Positions 19,012-28,112 of a stretch of 64,000 bases of DNA are shown here, one piece after another (within the stretch, counting starts at the first letter, position 1; every line of letters starts with the position of its first letter). The notes under the pieces were generated by a model. The model was not told where the DNA came from, did no database searches, and saw nothing but the letters and a program-made list of their open reading frames with translations. A program made the position numbers and the translations under genes. Source of the stretch: Mesorhizobium huakuii (GTDB taxonomy: Bacteria > Pseudomonadota > Alphaproteobacteria > Rhizobiales > Rhizobiaceae); the NCBI RefSeq assembly GCF_030160235.1, contig NZ_BSNY01000034.1, positions 62,001 to 126,000 on the forward strand, written 5' to 3'.

Positions 19012-19482
19012 TTACCGGTGCCAGCCGTCAATGCGCAGGCCGCTCAACCGCTCGGCCTCTTCTCGGGGAACGGAACGGATGGGCTGGGTGAAGGTCCAGA
19101 CATGGCCCTCAGGATCGCGGGCTCGATATTGGCGTTCGCCGTAGAACTGGTCCGCCGGCTCCTGGACTATGTCGGCGCCGGACGCCCGCGCCTGCTCGCA
19201 ATGCGCATCCAGGCCGTCCTTGAGCCTGACATAGACAGACTGCGTGTTCTTGCCCGAGACCGAAGCCGGGCTCGCGGCATAATCGCTCCATTCGGAATCG
19301 ACGATGATATAGCAGCCCCCGAACCGCATCTCGGCGTGGACGAGGTTTCCGTCGGCATCGCTCACCACCATGCTGCGCTCGAAGCCGAAAGCCGCTTGGA
19401 GCCACGCCAGCGCGGCAAGCGGATTTCTGTAAAATACGCCGGAACCCAGACTTGAATGCTTGAATGGGTCGTCCACCGTCAT
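19012..19482 (-). CDS. VOC-superfamily (glyoxalase/bleomycin-resistance-like) protein
   Basis: The 156-residue protein has the paired beta-alpha-beta-beta-beta units of the vicinal oxygen chelate fold: VFYRNPLAALAWLQAAFGFE and MRFGGCYIIVD in the first half, then YVRLKDGLDAHCEQARASGA and YRARDPEGHVWTF in the second. Members include metal-dependent lyases, dioxygenases and binding proteins, so the substrate cannot be given. I chose the ATG at 19482 because upstream residues would run into the end of corC. It lies 13 bp after corC, probably in its operon, and is an insertion in the otherwise usual ybeY-corC-lnt order. Confidence 0.75.
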   Translation of the reverse strand: MTVDDPFKHSSLGSGVFYRNPLAALAWLQAAFGFERSMVVSDADGNLVHAEMRFGGCYIIVDSEWSDYAASPASVSGKNTQSVYVRLKDGLDAHCEQARASGADIVQEPADQFYGERQYRARDPEGHVWTFTQPIRSVPREEAERLSGLRIDGWHR

Positions 19483-19495
19483 CTGCAGCGGAAAC

Positions 19496-20572
19496 TCAGG
19501 CCTGTTCGGTGCGCGCCGTGGCGCGCCGACGGCGTTCGCCCTTCTGGCTTTGCACGATACGCACGCGCTTGACGCGGCGCGGATCGGCATCGAGGACATG
19601 GAACTCGAACCCCGGAATGGCCTGCACCACCTCGCCCCGCGCCGGCACGCGGCCGAGCGTGTTGAAGATCATGCCGCCGATCGTGTCGACATACTCGCCA
19701 TGTTCACCGGCGGCGAAATCCTCGCCGATCATCTTGGCGACCTCCTCGATCTCGGCCTTGCCGTCGACAATGAAGACACCGTCGCCGGCCTGGGTGATCA
19801 TCGGCTCGTCATCATCATGCTCGTCCTCGATGTCGCCGACGACCATTTCGACAATGTCCTCGAGCGAGACAAGGCCATCCGTGCCGCCGTACTCGTCGAT
19901 GACCAGCGCCATCTGCGTGCGCGTCGTCTGCATGCGGCCCATCAGGTCGGAAGCAAGCATCGAGGGCGGCACGAACAGGACCTGGCGGATCAGATTGAGT
20001 TCGCCGATGGTGCGCGCGAGGTCGACCTGGGCAAGATCGAGCTGCGTGGCGACGGGCGTCTTCCTGGTCGTGCGGCCCTTCTTCACGCGCGCGAGCTTGG
20101 TGATGTGGGCCAGCACGTCGCGGATATGGACCATGCCGCGCGGATCGTCGAGCGTCTCGGAATAGACCGGCATGCGGGAATGGCCGGATTGTTCGAACGT
20201 GCCCAGGAGATCGCCGAGCGTCGTGGTGATCTCGACCGCCTCGATATCGGCGCGCGGCACCATGACATCCTCGACGCGCACCTCGCGCAACCGCAGGATG
20301 TTGTTGAGCATGGCGCGCTCGCCAGGCGAGAAGGCGCCCGCGTCACTCGCCGTCTCGGCCAGCGCGCCGGCGATTTCCTCGCGCAGGCTGGTGCCGTTGC
20401 GTTGCCTGAAAAGGCCCAAAACACGATCGAACAGGGAGGGTCCGGCAGGCGAAGACTCGCTGGCTGCGCTGCCGGTACCAGTACTCGGACTTGATCCCTC
20501 TTCCGACGTGTCGGAAGCCTTGGGCGCACTGCCGGCGTCGGGGCGGGCGGCAGTCTCTGGTTTGTCGTTCAT
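19496..20572 (-). CDS. corC: CorC/HlyC-family CBS-domain protein
   Basis: The protein has a disordered Ser/Pro/Glu-rich N-terminus (about 1-50) and a tandem CBS pair (about 95-225: VMVPRADIEAV, RMPVYSETLDDPRGMVHIRD, MALVIDEYGGTDGLVSLEDI). A CorC_HlyC transporter-associated domain follows (about 240-340). It lacks the membrane DUF21 domain of longer family members. E. coli CorC (YbeX) is tied to Mg2+/Co2+ efflux and more recently to ribosome metabolism. Its place after ybeY in a phoH-ybeY-corC-lnt string matches the E. coli order. Confidence 0.9.
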   Translation of the reverse strand: MNDKPETAARPDAGSAPKASDTSEEGSSPSTGTGSAASESSPAGPSLFDRVLGLFRQRNGTSLREEIAGALAETASDAGAFSPGERAMLNNILRLREVRVEDVMVPRADIEAVEITTTLGDLLGTFEQSGHSRMPVYSETLDDPRGMVHIRDVLAHITKLARVKKGRTTRKTPVATQLDLAQVDLARTIGELNLIRQVLFVPPSMLASDLMGRMQTTRTQMALVIDEYGGTDGLVSLEDIVEMVVGDIEDEHDDDEPMITQAGDGVFIVDGKAEIEEVAKMIGEDFAAGEHGEYVDTIGGMIFNTLGRVPARGEVVQAIPGFEFHVLDADPRRVKRVRIVQSQKGERRRRATARTEQA

Positions 20573-20599
20573 CGTCGTCCGGTCAATTGTCAGATGTAG

Positions 20600-21100
20600 T
20601 TACGCGTAGGGATCGGGAATGGCAAGCCTTGCGAGCGCTGCGCGTTCGATGGCCTCCATCTCCTCGGCCTCGGCGTCGGTCTCGTGATCATGGCCAAGCA
20701 AATGCAGCAGGCCGTGGATGACGAGATGGGTGATATGGTTCTGCACGGGCTTGTCTTCCAGTGCCGCCTCGCGTGAAACCGTCTCGGCGGCGAGCACGAT
20801 ATCGCCCAGCATCGGCGGCAGCGCGCCACCCTGCGCGAGCGGAAAAGCCGGGAAAGACAAGACGTTGGTGGGTTTGTCCTTGCCGCGCCATTCGGCGTTG
20901 AGCGTACGGATATGGGCGTCGTCGGAAAAAACGACGCTGAGTTCGGAACGGCCCGTCACGCCGGTCTCGGCGAAAGCAGCGCCAACCGCGCGATCGACCA
21001 GCCGCGCCAGGCTTGCCTCATCGGGCCAATCGCCAGCTTCGACCGATATATCGATGTCGACGGGAGGCCCCCCGTCGCCGGATAGATTGTCCTCAGGCAT
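20600..21100 (-). CDS. ybeY: Endoribonuclease YbeY (16S rRNA maturation)
   Basis: YbeY is a zinc-dependent endoribonuclease needed for 16S rRNA 3'-end maturation and 70S quality control. The defining motif [15 protein letters not shown] supplies the three zinc-binding histidines. The upstream motif [27 protein letters not shown] is also conserved. At 166 residues it has normal length. It lies 18 bp after phoH and 27 bp before corC. Confidence 0.96.
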   Translation of the reverse strand: MPEDNLSGDGGPPVDIDISVEAGDWPDEASLARLVDRAVGAAFAETGVTGRSELSVVFSDDAHIRTLNAEWRGKDKPTNVLSFPAFPLAQGGALPPMLGDIVLAAETVSREAALEDKPVQNHITHLVIHGLLHLLGHDHETDAEAEEMEAIERAALARLAIPDPYA

Positions 21101-21118
21101 GAAGCCGCATCGTCAAGA

Positions 21119-22168
<1,050 letters not shown>

Positions 22169-22199
22169 CCGTCTCTCCTCATCTGCCGAGGTCTGTGGC

Positions 22200-22248
22200 G
22201 ATGCATGTCGTTGTCCCAAACCGGGACCACTTTTGAGCGACATGCATC
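22200..22248. repeat. Palindromic intergenic repeat, copy B
   Basis: Perfect 11-bp terminal inverted repeats (GATGCATGTCG at 22200-22210 and CGACATGCATC at 22238-22248) enclose a core with CCCAAA and TTTTGAG segments. On the minus strand the element begins within the TGA stop codon of miaB and precedes phoH. It is related to copies at 18964-19011 and 49999-50048. Confidence 0.8.
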
Positions 22249-23656
22249 AGGCCAACTCGGCGAACAGGCTATTGTAGCCCGTCTTCGTGATTCGCACCTG
22301 GATAATGTCACCGATTTCGCCGGCCTTTTCATCAACAATAACCGGCTGCAGCCAAGGTGAGCGGCCGACCTTCTGGCCGGCCTGCCGGCCGGGCTTCTCG
22401 ATCAGCGTGTCGATGGTGCTGCCGACCAGGCTGGAACCAAAGTCCTGCTGCTGTTTCAACAGCAGCGCCTGCAGGCGCTGCAAGCGCTCGTCCTTGACCG
22501 TTTCGGGCACATGATCGGCCATTTCGGCGCCCGGCGTGCCGGGGCGCGGCGAATATTTGAACGAAAAGGCCGAGGCGTAGTTCACCTGGCGCACCAGTTC
22601 CATCGTCGCCTCGAAATCGGCCTCCGTCTCGCCGGGAAAGCCGACGATGAAGTCGCCGGACAAAGCGATATCGGGCCGTGCGGCGCGGATGCGGTCAAGC
22701 AGGGCCAGATAATCCCTGGCCGTATGCCGGCGGTTCATTGCCTTGAGAATACGGTCGGACCCAGATTGCACCGGCAGATGCAGATAGGGCATCAGCGACG
22801 GCAGATCGCGGTGGGCAGCGATCAGCTCGTCATCCATGTCGCGCGGATGGCTGGTGGTGTAGCGCAGCCGCGCCAGGCCGGGAATTTCGGCCAGCCGGAA
22901 CAGCAGGCGGCCAAGGCCCCATTCCTCGCCGTTCCCGCCCTGGCCGTGCCAGGCATTGACGTTCTGGCCAAGCAGCGTCACCTCGCGCACGCCGGCCTCG
23001 GCCAGGCGCTCGGCCTCGGCGACGATCTGCGCCACCGGCCGCGACACTTCCGAGCCCCTTGTATAGGGCACCACGCAAAAGGTGCAGAACTTGTCGCAGC
23101 CTTCCTGCACGGTGAGGAAGGCGGTGACGCCGCGCTTGATGACCTCGGCGCGCTTGGGCTGCGGCAGATGGTCGAACTTGTCTTCGATGGCGTAGTCGGT
23201 CTCGACGATCTTCTCGCCACCGCGCACCCGCGCCAGCACGTCGGGCAGACGGTGATAGGTCTGCGGCCCGATGACCAGGTCAACGGCCGGCGAGCGCCTG
23301 ATGATCTCGGCGCCCTCGGCCTGCGCCACGCAGCCGGCGACGCCGATCAGCAGTTCGCGGCCGGCAATGGCGCGCTCCGCCTTCATGTCGCGGATGCGGC
23401 CGAGCTCGGAATAGACCTTTTCCGCCGCTTTCTCCCTGATGTGGCAGGTGTTGAGCAGCACAAGGTCGGCCTCGTCGATGGCATCGGTCGCGGTGTAGCC
23501 GTCGGCGGCCAGCGCATCGCCCATGCGCTGTGAATCGTAGACGTTCATCTGGCAGCCATAGGTCTTGATGAAGACCTTCTTCGCTGCCGTGGCGCGCACT
23601 GCCGGCTGTCCGGCCACGCTGCCAATGTCGTCGCTTTCAATCGTGTTCAAGTCCAT
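22247..23656 (-). CDS. miaB: tRNA-2-methylthio-N6-dimethylallyladenosine synthase
   Basis: MiaB is a radical-SAM enzyme that adds the 2-methylthio group to i6A37 of tRNA. The N-terminal UPF0004 domain has the cluster-binding cysteines ([28 protein letters not shown]). The radical-SAM core shows [15 protein letters not shown] (CxxxCxxC). A C-terminal TRAM domain ends the protein. I start at the ATG at 23656 ([10 protein letters not shown]); a TTG further upstream is possible. The stop codon is shared with the end of a palindromic repeat. The gene begins the miaB-phoH-ybeY-corC string. Confidence 0.96.
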   Translation of the reverse strand: MDLNTIESDDIGSVAGQPAVRATAAKKVFIKTYGCQMNVYDSQRMGDALAADGYTATDAIDEADLVLLNTCHIREKAAEKVYSELGRIRDMKAERAIAGRELLIGVAGCVAQAEGAEIIRRSPAVDLVIGPQTYHRLPDVLARVRGGEKIVETDYAIEDKFDHLPQPKRAEVIKRGVTAFLTVQEGCDKFCTFCVVPYTRGSEVSRPVAQIVAEAERLAEAGVREVTLLGQNVNAWHGQGGNGEEWGLGRLLFRLAEIPGLARLRYTTSHPRDMDDELIAAHRDLPSLMPYLHLPVQSGSDRILKAMNRRHTARDYLALLDRIRAARPDIALSGDFIVGFPGETEADFEATMELVRQVNYASAFSFKYSPRPGTPGAEMADHVPETVKDERLQRLQALLLKQQQDFGSSLVGSTIDTLIEKPGRQAGQKVGRSPWLQPVIVDEKAGEIGDIIQVRITKTGYNSLFAELA

Positions 23657-23731
23657 CCGGCGGCTTCTAACGCCTTTCCGTGACAAAAAACAGACGATTC
23701 TCGGTGTGCATGTGCAGGCGCAGGGTTCGGG

Positions 23732-24532
23732 CTAGCGGCTCGGGCGTGGATCGGCGAGTGCCGCCTGCATCATCTCGCGCACCCGGCTTTCCATCAGCCT
23801 GGCCGTTTCCTTGCGGTTCGAGCCCTTGGCGAAGGCGATCGGCTCGCCGAAATGCACTTCGACGTCGAGCGCGCCTTCCGCCATCAGCACCTTGAGATGC
23901 GGCATCAGGTCTTCGTCGCCGATCCAGGCCGAGATCGGCCGGTGGCGGCGGCCGAGCGGCACGCCGTGCAGGCGCGTATAGGCGATCGCCACCGGCTGGA
24001 TGAACACCTGCTCGGCCGCGCCCTCCGAAAGCGCCATCGAGGCCGCACCGAACAGCGTGCTCTTGAACGGCAAGACGGCATTGCCGTCGCCGGTCGATCC
24101 CTCGGCAAACAGCACCATGGCATCGCCCTTGGCCATGCGATTGGCGATCTCGCTTGCCTGGTCGCCCGAGGAGCGCTTGCGTTCGCGCTCGATGAAGACG
24201 GTGCGCTGCAGTTTCGACAGCATGCCGATCAGCGGCCAGCCTTCCATGTCGGCCCTGGCGATGAACTTCACATCGGCAAAAGAGCCCAGCACCATGATGT
24301 CGGTCCAGGAGATGTGGTTCGAGGCCACCAGCAAGGGGCGCTTGTCGGACAGCGCCCCCTTGACATGGACGCGCATGCCGAGCGCCCTGAGGATCAGCCT
24401 GTGCCATATCTTGAGAATGATGGTTTCCGGCCACCAGCCGGTCTTCATCGACAGGATCTGCAACGGCACCAGGACCAGCGAGCCGGCGACGACAAGCCCC
24501 AGGGCCAGGAAAATCCTGATTTTTCCGATCAT
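23732..24532 (-). CDS. 1-acyl-sn-glycerol-3-phosphate / lyso-ornithine-lipid acyltransferase (PlsC/OlsA family)
   Basis: The protein has an N-terminal membrane helix (about 5-27: IFLALGLVVAGSLVLVPLQ) and the PlsC acyltransferase motifs NHISWTD (catalytic His and Asp) and FAEGSTGDG (phosphate binding). Such enzymes acylate lysophosphatidic acid or, in rhizobia, lyso-ornithine lipid (OlsA). I recall olsA lying near miaB and rimI in Sinorhizobium meliloti, which favours OlsA, but sequence alone does not separate the two. If OlsA, its partner OlsB is not in this window. The gene precedes miaB and follows rimI after a pair of palindromes. Confidence 0.85.
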   Translation of the reverse strand: MIGKIRIFLALGLVVAGSLVLVPLQILSMKTGWWPETIILKIWHRLILRALGMRVHVKGALSDKRPLLVASNHISWTDIMVLGSFADVKFIARADMEGWPLIGMLSKLQRTVFIERERKRSSGDQASEIANRMAKGDAMVLFAEGSTGDGNAVLPFKSTLFGAASMALSEGAAEQVFIQPVAIAYTRLHGVPLGRRHRPISAWIGDEDLMPHLKVLMAEGALDVEVHFGEPIAFAKGSNRKETARLMESRVREMMQAALADPRPSR

Positions 24533-24550
24533 GCAGTCCTGGCCCTGTCA

Positions 24551-24593
24551 TTACAGCGCCGCGCGTCCGCTTGGACGCGCAAAGGGCGCTGTA
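24551..24593. repeat. Nested palindromic element in the rimI-acyltransferase gap
   Basis: Outer arms TTACAGCGCC and GGCGCTGTAA (10 bp, perfect) enclose inner arms GCGCGTCC and GGACGCGC (8 bp, perfect) with a GCTT loop. The RNA from either strand would form a long hairpin interrupted only by AAAG on one side. The element type is familiar from rhizobial intergenic regions. Confidence 0.8.
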
Positions 24594-24609
24594 ACACTTC
24601 AAATTTGGC

Positions 24610-24649
24610 GCATGACCCCGAAAATCGGATCCGATTTTCGGGGTCATGC
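24610..24649. repeat. Perfect 40-bp palindrome
   Basis: Each half is 20 bp (left half GCATGACCCCGAAAATCGGA) and there is no spacer, so the whole sequence reads the same on both strands. It lies 10 bp past the rimI stop codon, next to the nested palindrome at 24551-24593. It could form a cruciform, or a stem-loop at the end of the rimI mRNA. No U tract follows. Confidence 0.85.
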
Positions 24650-24659
24650 GGCGCTCTGG

Positions 24660-25154
24660 CTAGCGAAGATCGCGGCGCATGACAAGCGCGCCGGTAGGCC
24701 CGCGATCGGGCGACTTGTAGTAATCCGGGCGCTTGCCGACTTCGCGGAAGCCCAGGCGACGGTAGAGGGCAATCGCGGCGACATTGGTCTCGTCGACCTC
24801 GAGGAACAGCGCTTCGGCGCGCTGCGCGTGAAGTTCGCGCAGCACCGCATCCATCAACTGCCAGCCCAGTCCCTGGCGGCGGTGCGAGCGCGCCACCGCG
24901 ACCGTCAGGATTTCGCCCTCGCCGGCGGCCAGACGGGCTAAAACGAAGCCGACGGGGGGCTTGGCGCCCTGCCCGGTCTCGCGCGCGGCGTAACCGAACA
25001 CGGTGTCCTGCTCGAGCAGGGCGGCGAACTCGCCATCGGTCCACGGACGGACGAAATCCTCACGGTGCAGCAACGACACCGCGGGGCTGTCGGTGATCCG
25101 GAGCGGCTCGAGCGCATAGTCCCGGCGGCGGGGTTGGAGAAACGGTATGCGCAT
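24660..25154 (-). CDS. rimI: Ribosomal-protein-alanine N-acetyltransferase (GNAT family)
   Basis: RimI-type GNAT enzymes acetylate the N-terminus of ribosomal protein S18. The acetyl-CoA binding motif is clear (VAVARSHRRQGLGWQLMDAVL), followed by LFLEVDETNVAAIALYRRLGF and the RimI-like GKRPDYYKSPDRG. The start overlaps the tsaB stop codon (TAATG), giving the common tsaB-rimI pair. The true acetylation target is not shown by sequence. Confidence 0.9.
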   Translation of the reverse strand: MRIPFLQPRRRDYALEPLRITDSPAVSLLHREDFVRPWTDGEFAALLEQDTVFGYAARETGQGAKPPVGFVLARLAAGEGEILTVAVARSHRRQGLGWQLMDAVLRELHAQRAEALFLEVDETNVAAIALYRRLGFREVGKRPDYYKSPDRGPTGALVMRRDLR

Positions 25155-25831
25155 TAATTTTGCTGCCTCGAAAGAATAAATCCAGCTTGCGGCTTTGCAT
25201 CCGCGCCGCGCAGGTAAAGTGGTTTCGGCCTTTCGCCCTCGCCTTTGGCGGCGGCCAGACGGGCGTAGGTGAGAATATCGGCGGTCGCCGTCCGAGGCCC
25301 GATATCGGAACCCCGGCCCGCCGATTCGGCGATCTGCACCGCCGCAGTGCCGGCAAGCGCCGCAGAGGTCTCCCTCGCCAAGGCTGTGGCTTCCGGTAAT
25401 GTGGTTACCGCTGGACCGTAAGTCAAAACTAACGCTTTGTCATACAGTGCCGCATGGATTTCCTCGCGGCCGGCATCGAGCGCCGCCAGCACGGCGTGGC
25501 CAGGAAATGCCGCCGCGGCCTCGGCGGCCAGCGCTTCGAGCGTCGTCACGCCGATCGCCGGTATCTTCAACGCCAGCGCCAGGCCACGCGCGGTCGAGAC
25601 GCCGACGCGAAGACCGGTGAAGGAGCCGGGGCCGACGGAGACCGCAATGGCGCCAAGGCCGGCATAGTCGGTTGCCGCGGCGTTCAGCGCCTCGGCGATG
25701 ACGGTCATCAGGTGCTCGGCATGACCCTTGCCGAGATCGAGCCCCGAGCGGCCAAGCTCCCGCCCGGCCGCCGCGTCGTAGACGCAGGCGGCGCAGAGGC
25801 TGGCGGCACAGTCGATGGCAAGCACTTTCAT
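25154..25831 (-). CDS. tsaB: tRNA threonylcarbamoyladenosine biosynthesis protein TsaB
   Basis: TsaB is the non-catalytic ASKHA-fold partner of TsaD in making t6A37 of tRNA. It starts MKVLAIDCAASLCAACVYD and has the family stretches LGAIAVSVGPGSFTGLRVGVSTARGLA and GHAVLAALDAGREEIHAALY. I begin at the ATG at 25831; the frame is open upstream without family similarity. The 225-residue length is normal. It is translationally coupled to rimI. Confidence 0.95.
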   Translation of the reverse strand: MKVLAIDCAASLCAACVYDAAAGRELGRSGLDLGKGHAEHLMTVIAEALNAAATDYAGLGAIAVSVGPGSFTGLRVGVSTARGLALALKIPAIGVTTLEALAAEAAAAFPGHAVLAALDAGREEIHAALYDKALVLTYGPAVTTLPEATALARETSAALAGTAAVQIAESAGRGSDIGPRTATADILTYARLAAAKGEGERPKPLYLRGADAKPQAGFILSRQQN

Positions 25832-25926
25832 GAAACGACCGGTTCGAAAAAACAACTTCCCTGTGCCCGCCAGGGCGCGCCACCGCAAGCATAATTTGTT
25901 AAGCGGCTTGGGTTCCGCCAGCGCTG

Positions 25927-27030
25927 TCAGGCCTGTTCGATGCGAAGCATATGGTTGTCCCAGACATAGTCCGGCTCAGACCGCGTCGCGCCGTTGCCCT
26001 CGATGATCTCGCCGGCACCGGTGGTTGCCATAAAGCCCGATCCGTCCGGCGCCAGGCCGCAGACCTCGACCAGCGCGCTCGATGAGACGACCCGGCCGCT
26101 GGCCGCATCGATCACCACAAGCGAATTGCCTTCCGGCGACGACACCGCGACGGTGGCTGCGCGAGGATTGACGGCAACCGAGCCGATATAGTTGCGGAAA
26201 CCGGACAGCACCTCCTGCGGCATGTCGAGAAGCTGCAACTCCTTGCCGCGCAAGGCGCGGCCGACCAGCAGCGGACGATCCGTGCCCGGCCCCCGGTACT
26301 GGCAGCCAAACCACACCGTGCCGGATGGGTCGGCATCCATGTGACGGATCGACAGCTGGTGCAGGGAAGCCGGCAATTCATGCTTTTCGATGAGGTCGCC
26401 GGTGACGCGGTCGATGAGCACGTAGGACGGCTTCATGGTGGCGATGTTGAGCTCGGCGCGGCCATAGTCCGGATGGGTCTCGATGCCGCCATTGGCGACC
26501 GCGATCGTCCTGCCGTCACCCAGCAAGAGGAGTTCATGCGGGCCTACGCCATAGGTTGGGAATTCGCCGATGCGGCTGAATTTCGCCCGCGCATCGTAGA
26601 CGCCGACGACGCCGGCCGCATTGTCGAAGTCGTTCTCGGTGGCATAGAGCAGTGCGCCGTCGGGCGAGAACACGCCATGGCCGAAGAAGTGCCGGCCGGC
26701 GATGCTGGCGATGGTCTGAGGGGCATCGCGCCCGGTGTGGTCGAACACCACGGCGAAGGTGCCGGGCTGGCGGGCGAAGACCACCGAACGCTTCGACAGG
26801 GGATCGAAGGTGACGTCGTGGCCGCGATCGGGCAGGTCGATGGCGTGCAGCACCTTGCCGGCCTCGGACAGCACGGCGGCACCAAAACCGCCGTCGCGCT
26901 TGACGAAAGCGGTGGCGAAGACTGCGTCGGCGGCAAGCGTCTTCGCCCAGGCAGACGGCGCCATCGCGGCAGCGAAGCCGACACCCGCAGCCCTCAAGAA
27001 ATCCCGGCGATCGATGAGCGGCGCGCGCAT
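25927..27030 (-). CDS. DUF1513 periplasmic beta-propeller-like protein (Tat-exported), iron locus
   Basis: The N-terminus has a Tat signal (DRRDFLRAAGVGFAAAMAP, cleavage near residue 29). The rest is a string of beta-rich repeats (for example HDVTFDPLSKRSVVFARQP, FSPDGALLYATEND) expected for a periplasmic propeller. DUF1513 proteins regularly lie beside imelysin and di-heme DUF1111 genes in iron-regulated loci, but their biochemical role is not established. It begins 2 bp after the imelysin-2 stop codon and is the last gene of the six-gene iron cluster. Confidence 0.88.
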   Translation of the reverse strand: MRAPLIDRRDFLRAAGVGFAAAMAPSAWAKTLAADAVFATAFVKRDGGFGAAVLSEAGKVLHAIDLPDRGHDVTFDPLSKRSVVFARQPGTFAVVFDHTGRDAPQTIASIAGRHFFGHGVFSPDGALLYATENDFDNAAGVVGVYDARAKFSRIGEFPTYGVGPHELLLLGDGRTIAVANGGIETHPDYGRAELNIATMKPSYVLIDRVTGDLIEKHELPASLHQLSIRHMDADPSGTVWFGCQYRGPGTDRPLLVGRALRGKELQLLDMPQEVLSGFRNYIGSVAVNPRAATVAVSSPEGNSLVVIDAASGRVVSSSALVEVCGLAPDGSGFMATTGAGEIIEGNGATRSEPDYVWDNHMLRIEQA

Positions 27031-27032
27031 GC

Positions 27033-28112
27033 TCAGTCCCCGTCCAGCGACGAGAAGCCGGCGGTCAGGCCGAATTCCGCGGTCAGCCTGGTGCCGATCA
27101 GGGTCGACAGGCTGGAGGTGATCAGCGCGAAATGCTCGAGCTTCTCGCGCAGCGCCGGATCAGTGAGTGTCTTGTCGATCGGACCCTGAATCGACTTCGC
27201 GGTGGCGACGCCGTTGACCAGCTGGATATGGATGGATTCCGCCATCCAGCGCGCATCGGGTGGCAGCGCATCGCCAAGCTCGGAGGCCTCGAACAGCGCA
27301 TCGATGCCCGCCAGATTTCCGGCGAGCGCATTGGCGGTGTTTTGCGACCGCCAGTAGATCGCCTGTTTCGGCTTGTCCGCCTCCGGCTTGCCGCCAAGGA
27401 ACCCTTTCAGGCGGACATCCCTCACCATCTCAAGCTCGTTGATGAAGACGCCGACCAGTTCGGTGACCGCTTCGTTGCCGTCGCGGTAGAGCGCGTTCTG
27501 CGGCCCTGGATTGGCCCAAAGCGCGGCAAAGCCGTCCGGCTTGTTCCAGGCTGCGCTGACGTCGCCAGCCATGGTTTCGATATTGCTGGCAACCGCCGCG
27601 CCATAGGCGCAGCGATAGGGATCGTCCTTGCCCGTCAGCGCATCGGCGCCGTCGCCGAAAAGCACGAATTCCAGCGCGCCCAGCCCCTGCATGGCGACGC
27701 TCTTGCCGGCCAATTGTACCGGATCAGTGCCGCTCGGGTCCTTGTCCGCCAGCGCCGCCTGCACCTGTTTGAGCCCTATGCTCTTGCGATCAGGCCAGTA
27801 GAGCGTGCGCTCCAGCCGGTTGTTCTCCTTGATCGGCCCGAAACCGATGATTTCGGCGGACGACCAGGCATAGACCGTGGCCGAGAATTCGGCCCGCACC
27901 GCGTCGAGTTCCTCTTGCGAGGGCGCTTCGCAGAGCTTGTGCATTGCTTGCGTCAACGCTTCCGCATGCTGGTACAAGCCGGCATAGGCCGGACGGACAA
28001 AGCCGTCGATCGCCCGCTGGATGATGTCGGAGGCTTTCGCCGCCGCCGAGGCCGGGGAAACACCGAGCAGGGCCAGCGGAAGGGCGAGAACCAGTGCAGA
28101 GCGCTTCAACAT
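27033..28112 (-). CDS. Imelysin-family periplasmic protein 2
   Basis: A Sec signal (MLKRSALVLALPLALLGVSPASA) is followed by an imelysin (peptidase M75-like) helical-bundle domain of about 330 residues. The protein shares FINELEMVRDVRLKGFLGG and the general fold, but where imelysins carry GxHxxE it reads GLGALE, so the histidine is replaced by glycine. Despite the family's peptidase label, imelysins are mostly tied to iron uptake. The ATG at 28112 overlaps the stop codon of the di-heme gene (ATGA), and the gene runs straight into the DUF1513 gene. Confidence 0.88.
   Translation of the reverse strand: MLKRSALVLALPLALLGVSPASAAAKASDIIQRAIDGFVRPAYAGLYQHAEALTQAMHKLCEAPSQEELDAVRAEFSATVYAWSSAEIIGFGPIKENNRLERTLYWPDRKSIGLKQVQAALADKDPSGTDPVQLAGKSVAMQGLGALEFVLFGDGADALTGKDDPYRCAYGAAVASNIETMAGDVSAAWNKPDGFAALWANPGPQNALYRDGNEAVTELVGVFINELEMVRDVRLKGFLGGKPEADKPKQAIYWRSQNTANALAGNLAGIDALFEASELGDALPPDARWMAESIHIQLVNGVATAKSIQGPIDKTLTDPALREKLEHFALITSSLSTLIGTRLTAEFGLTAGFSSLDGD

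Noticed and set aside
22169-22243. The ATG at 22243 as phoH start
   Set aside because: It lies in a palindromic repeat, adds 25 residues without family similarity, and has a poorer ribosome site than the TTG at 22168.
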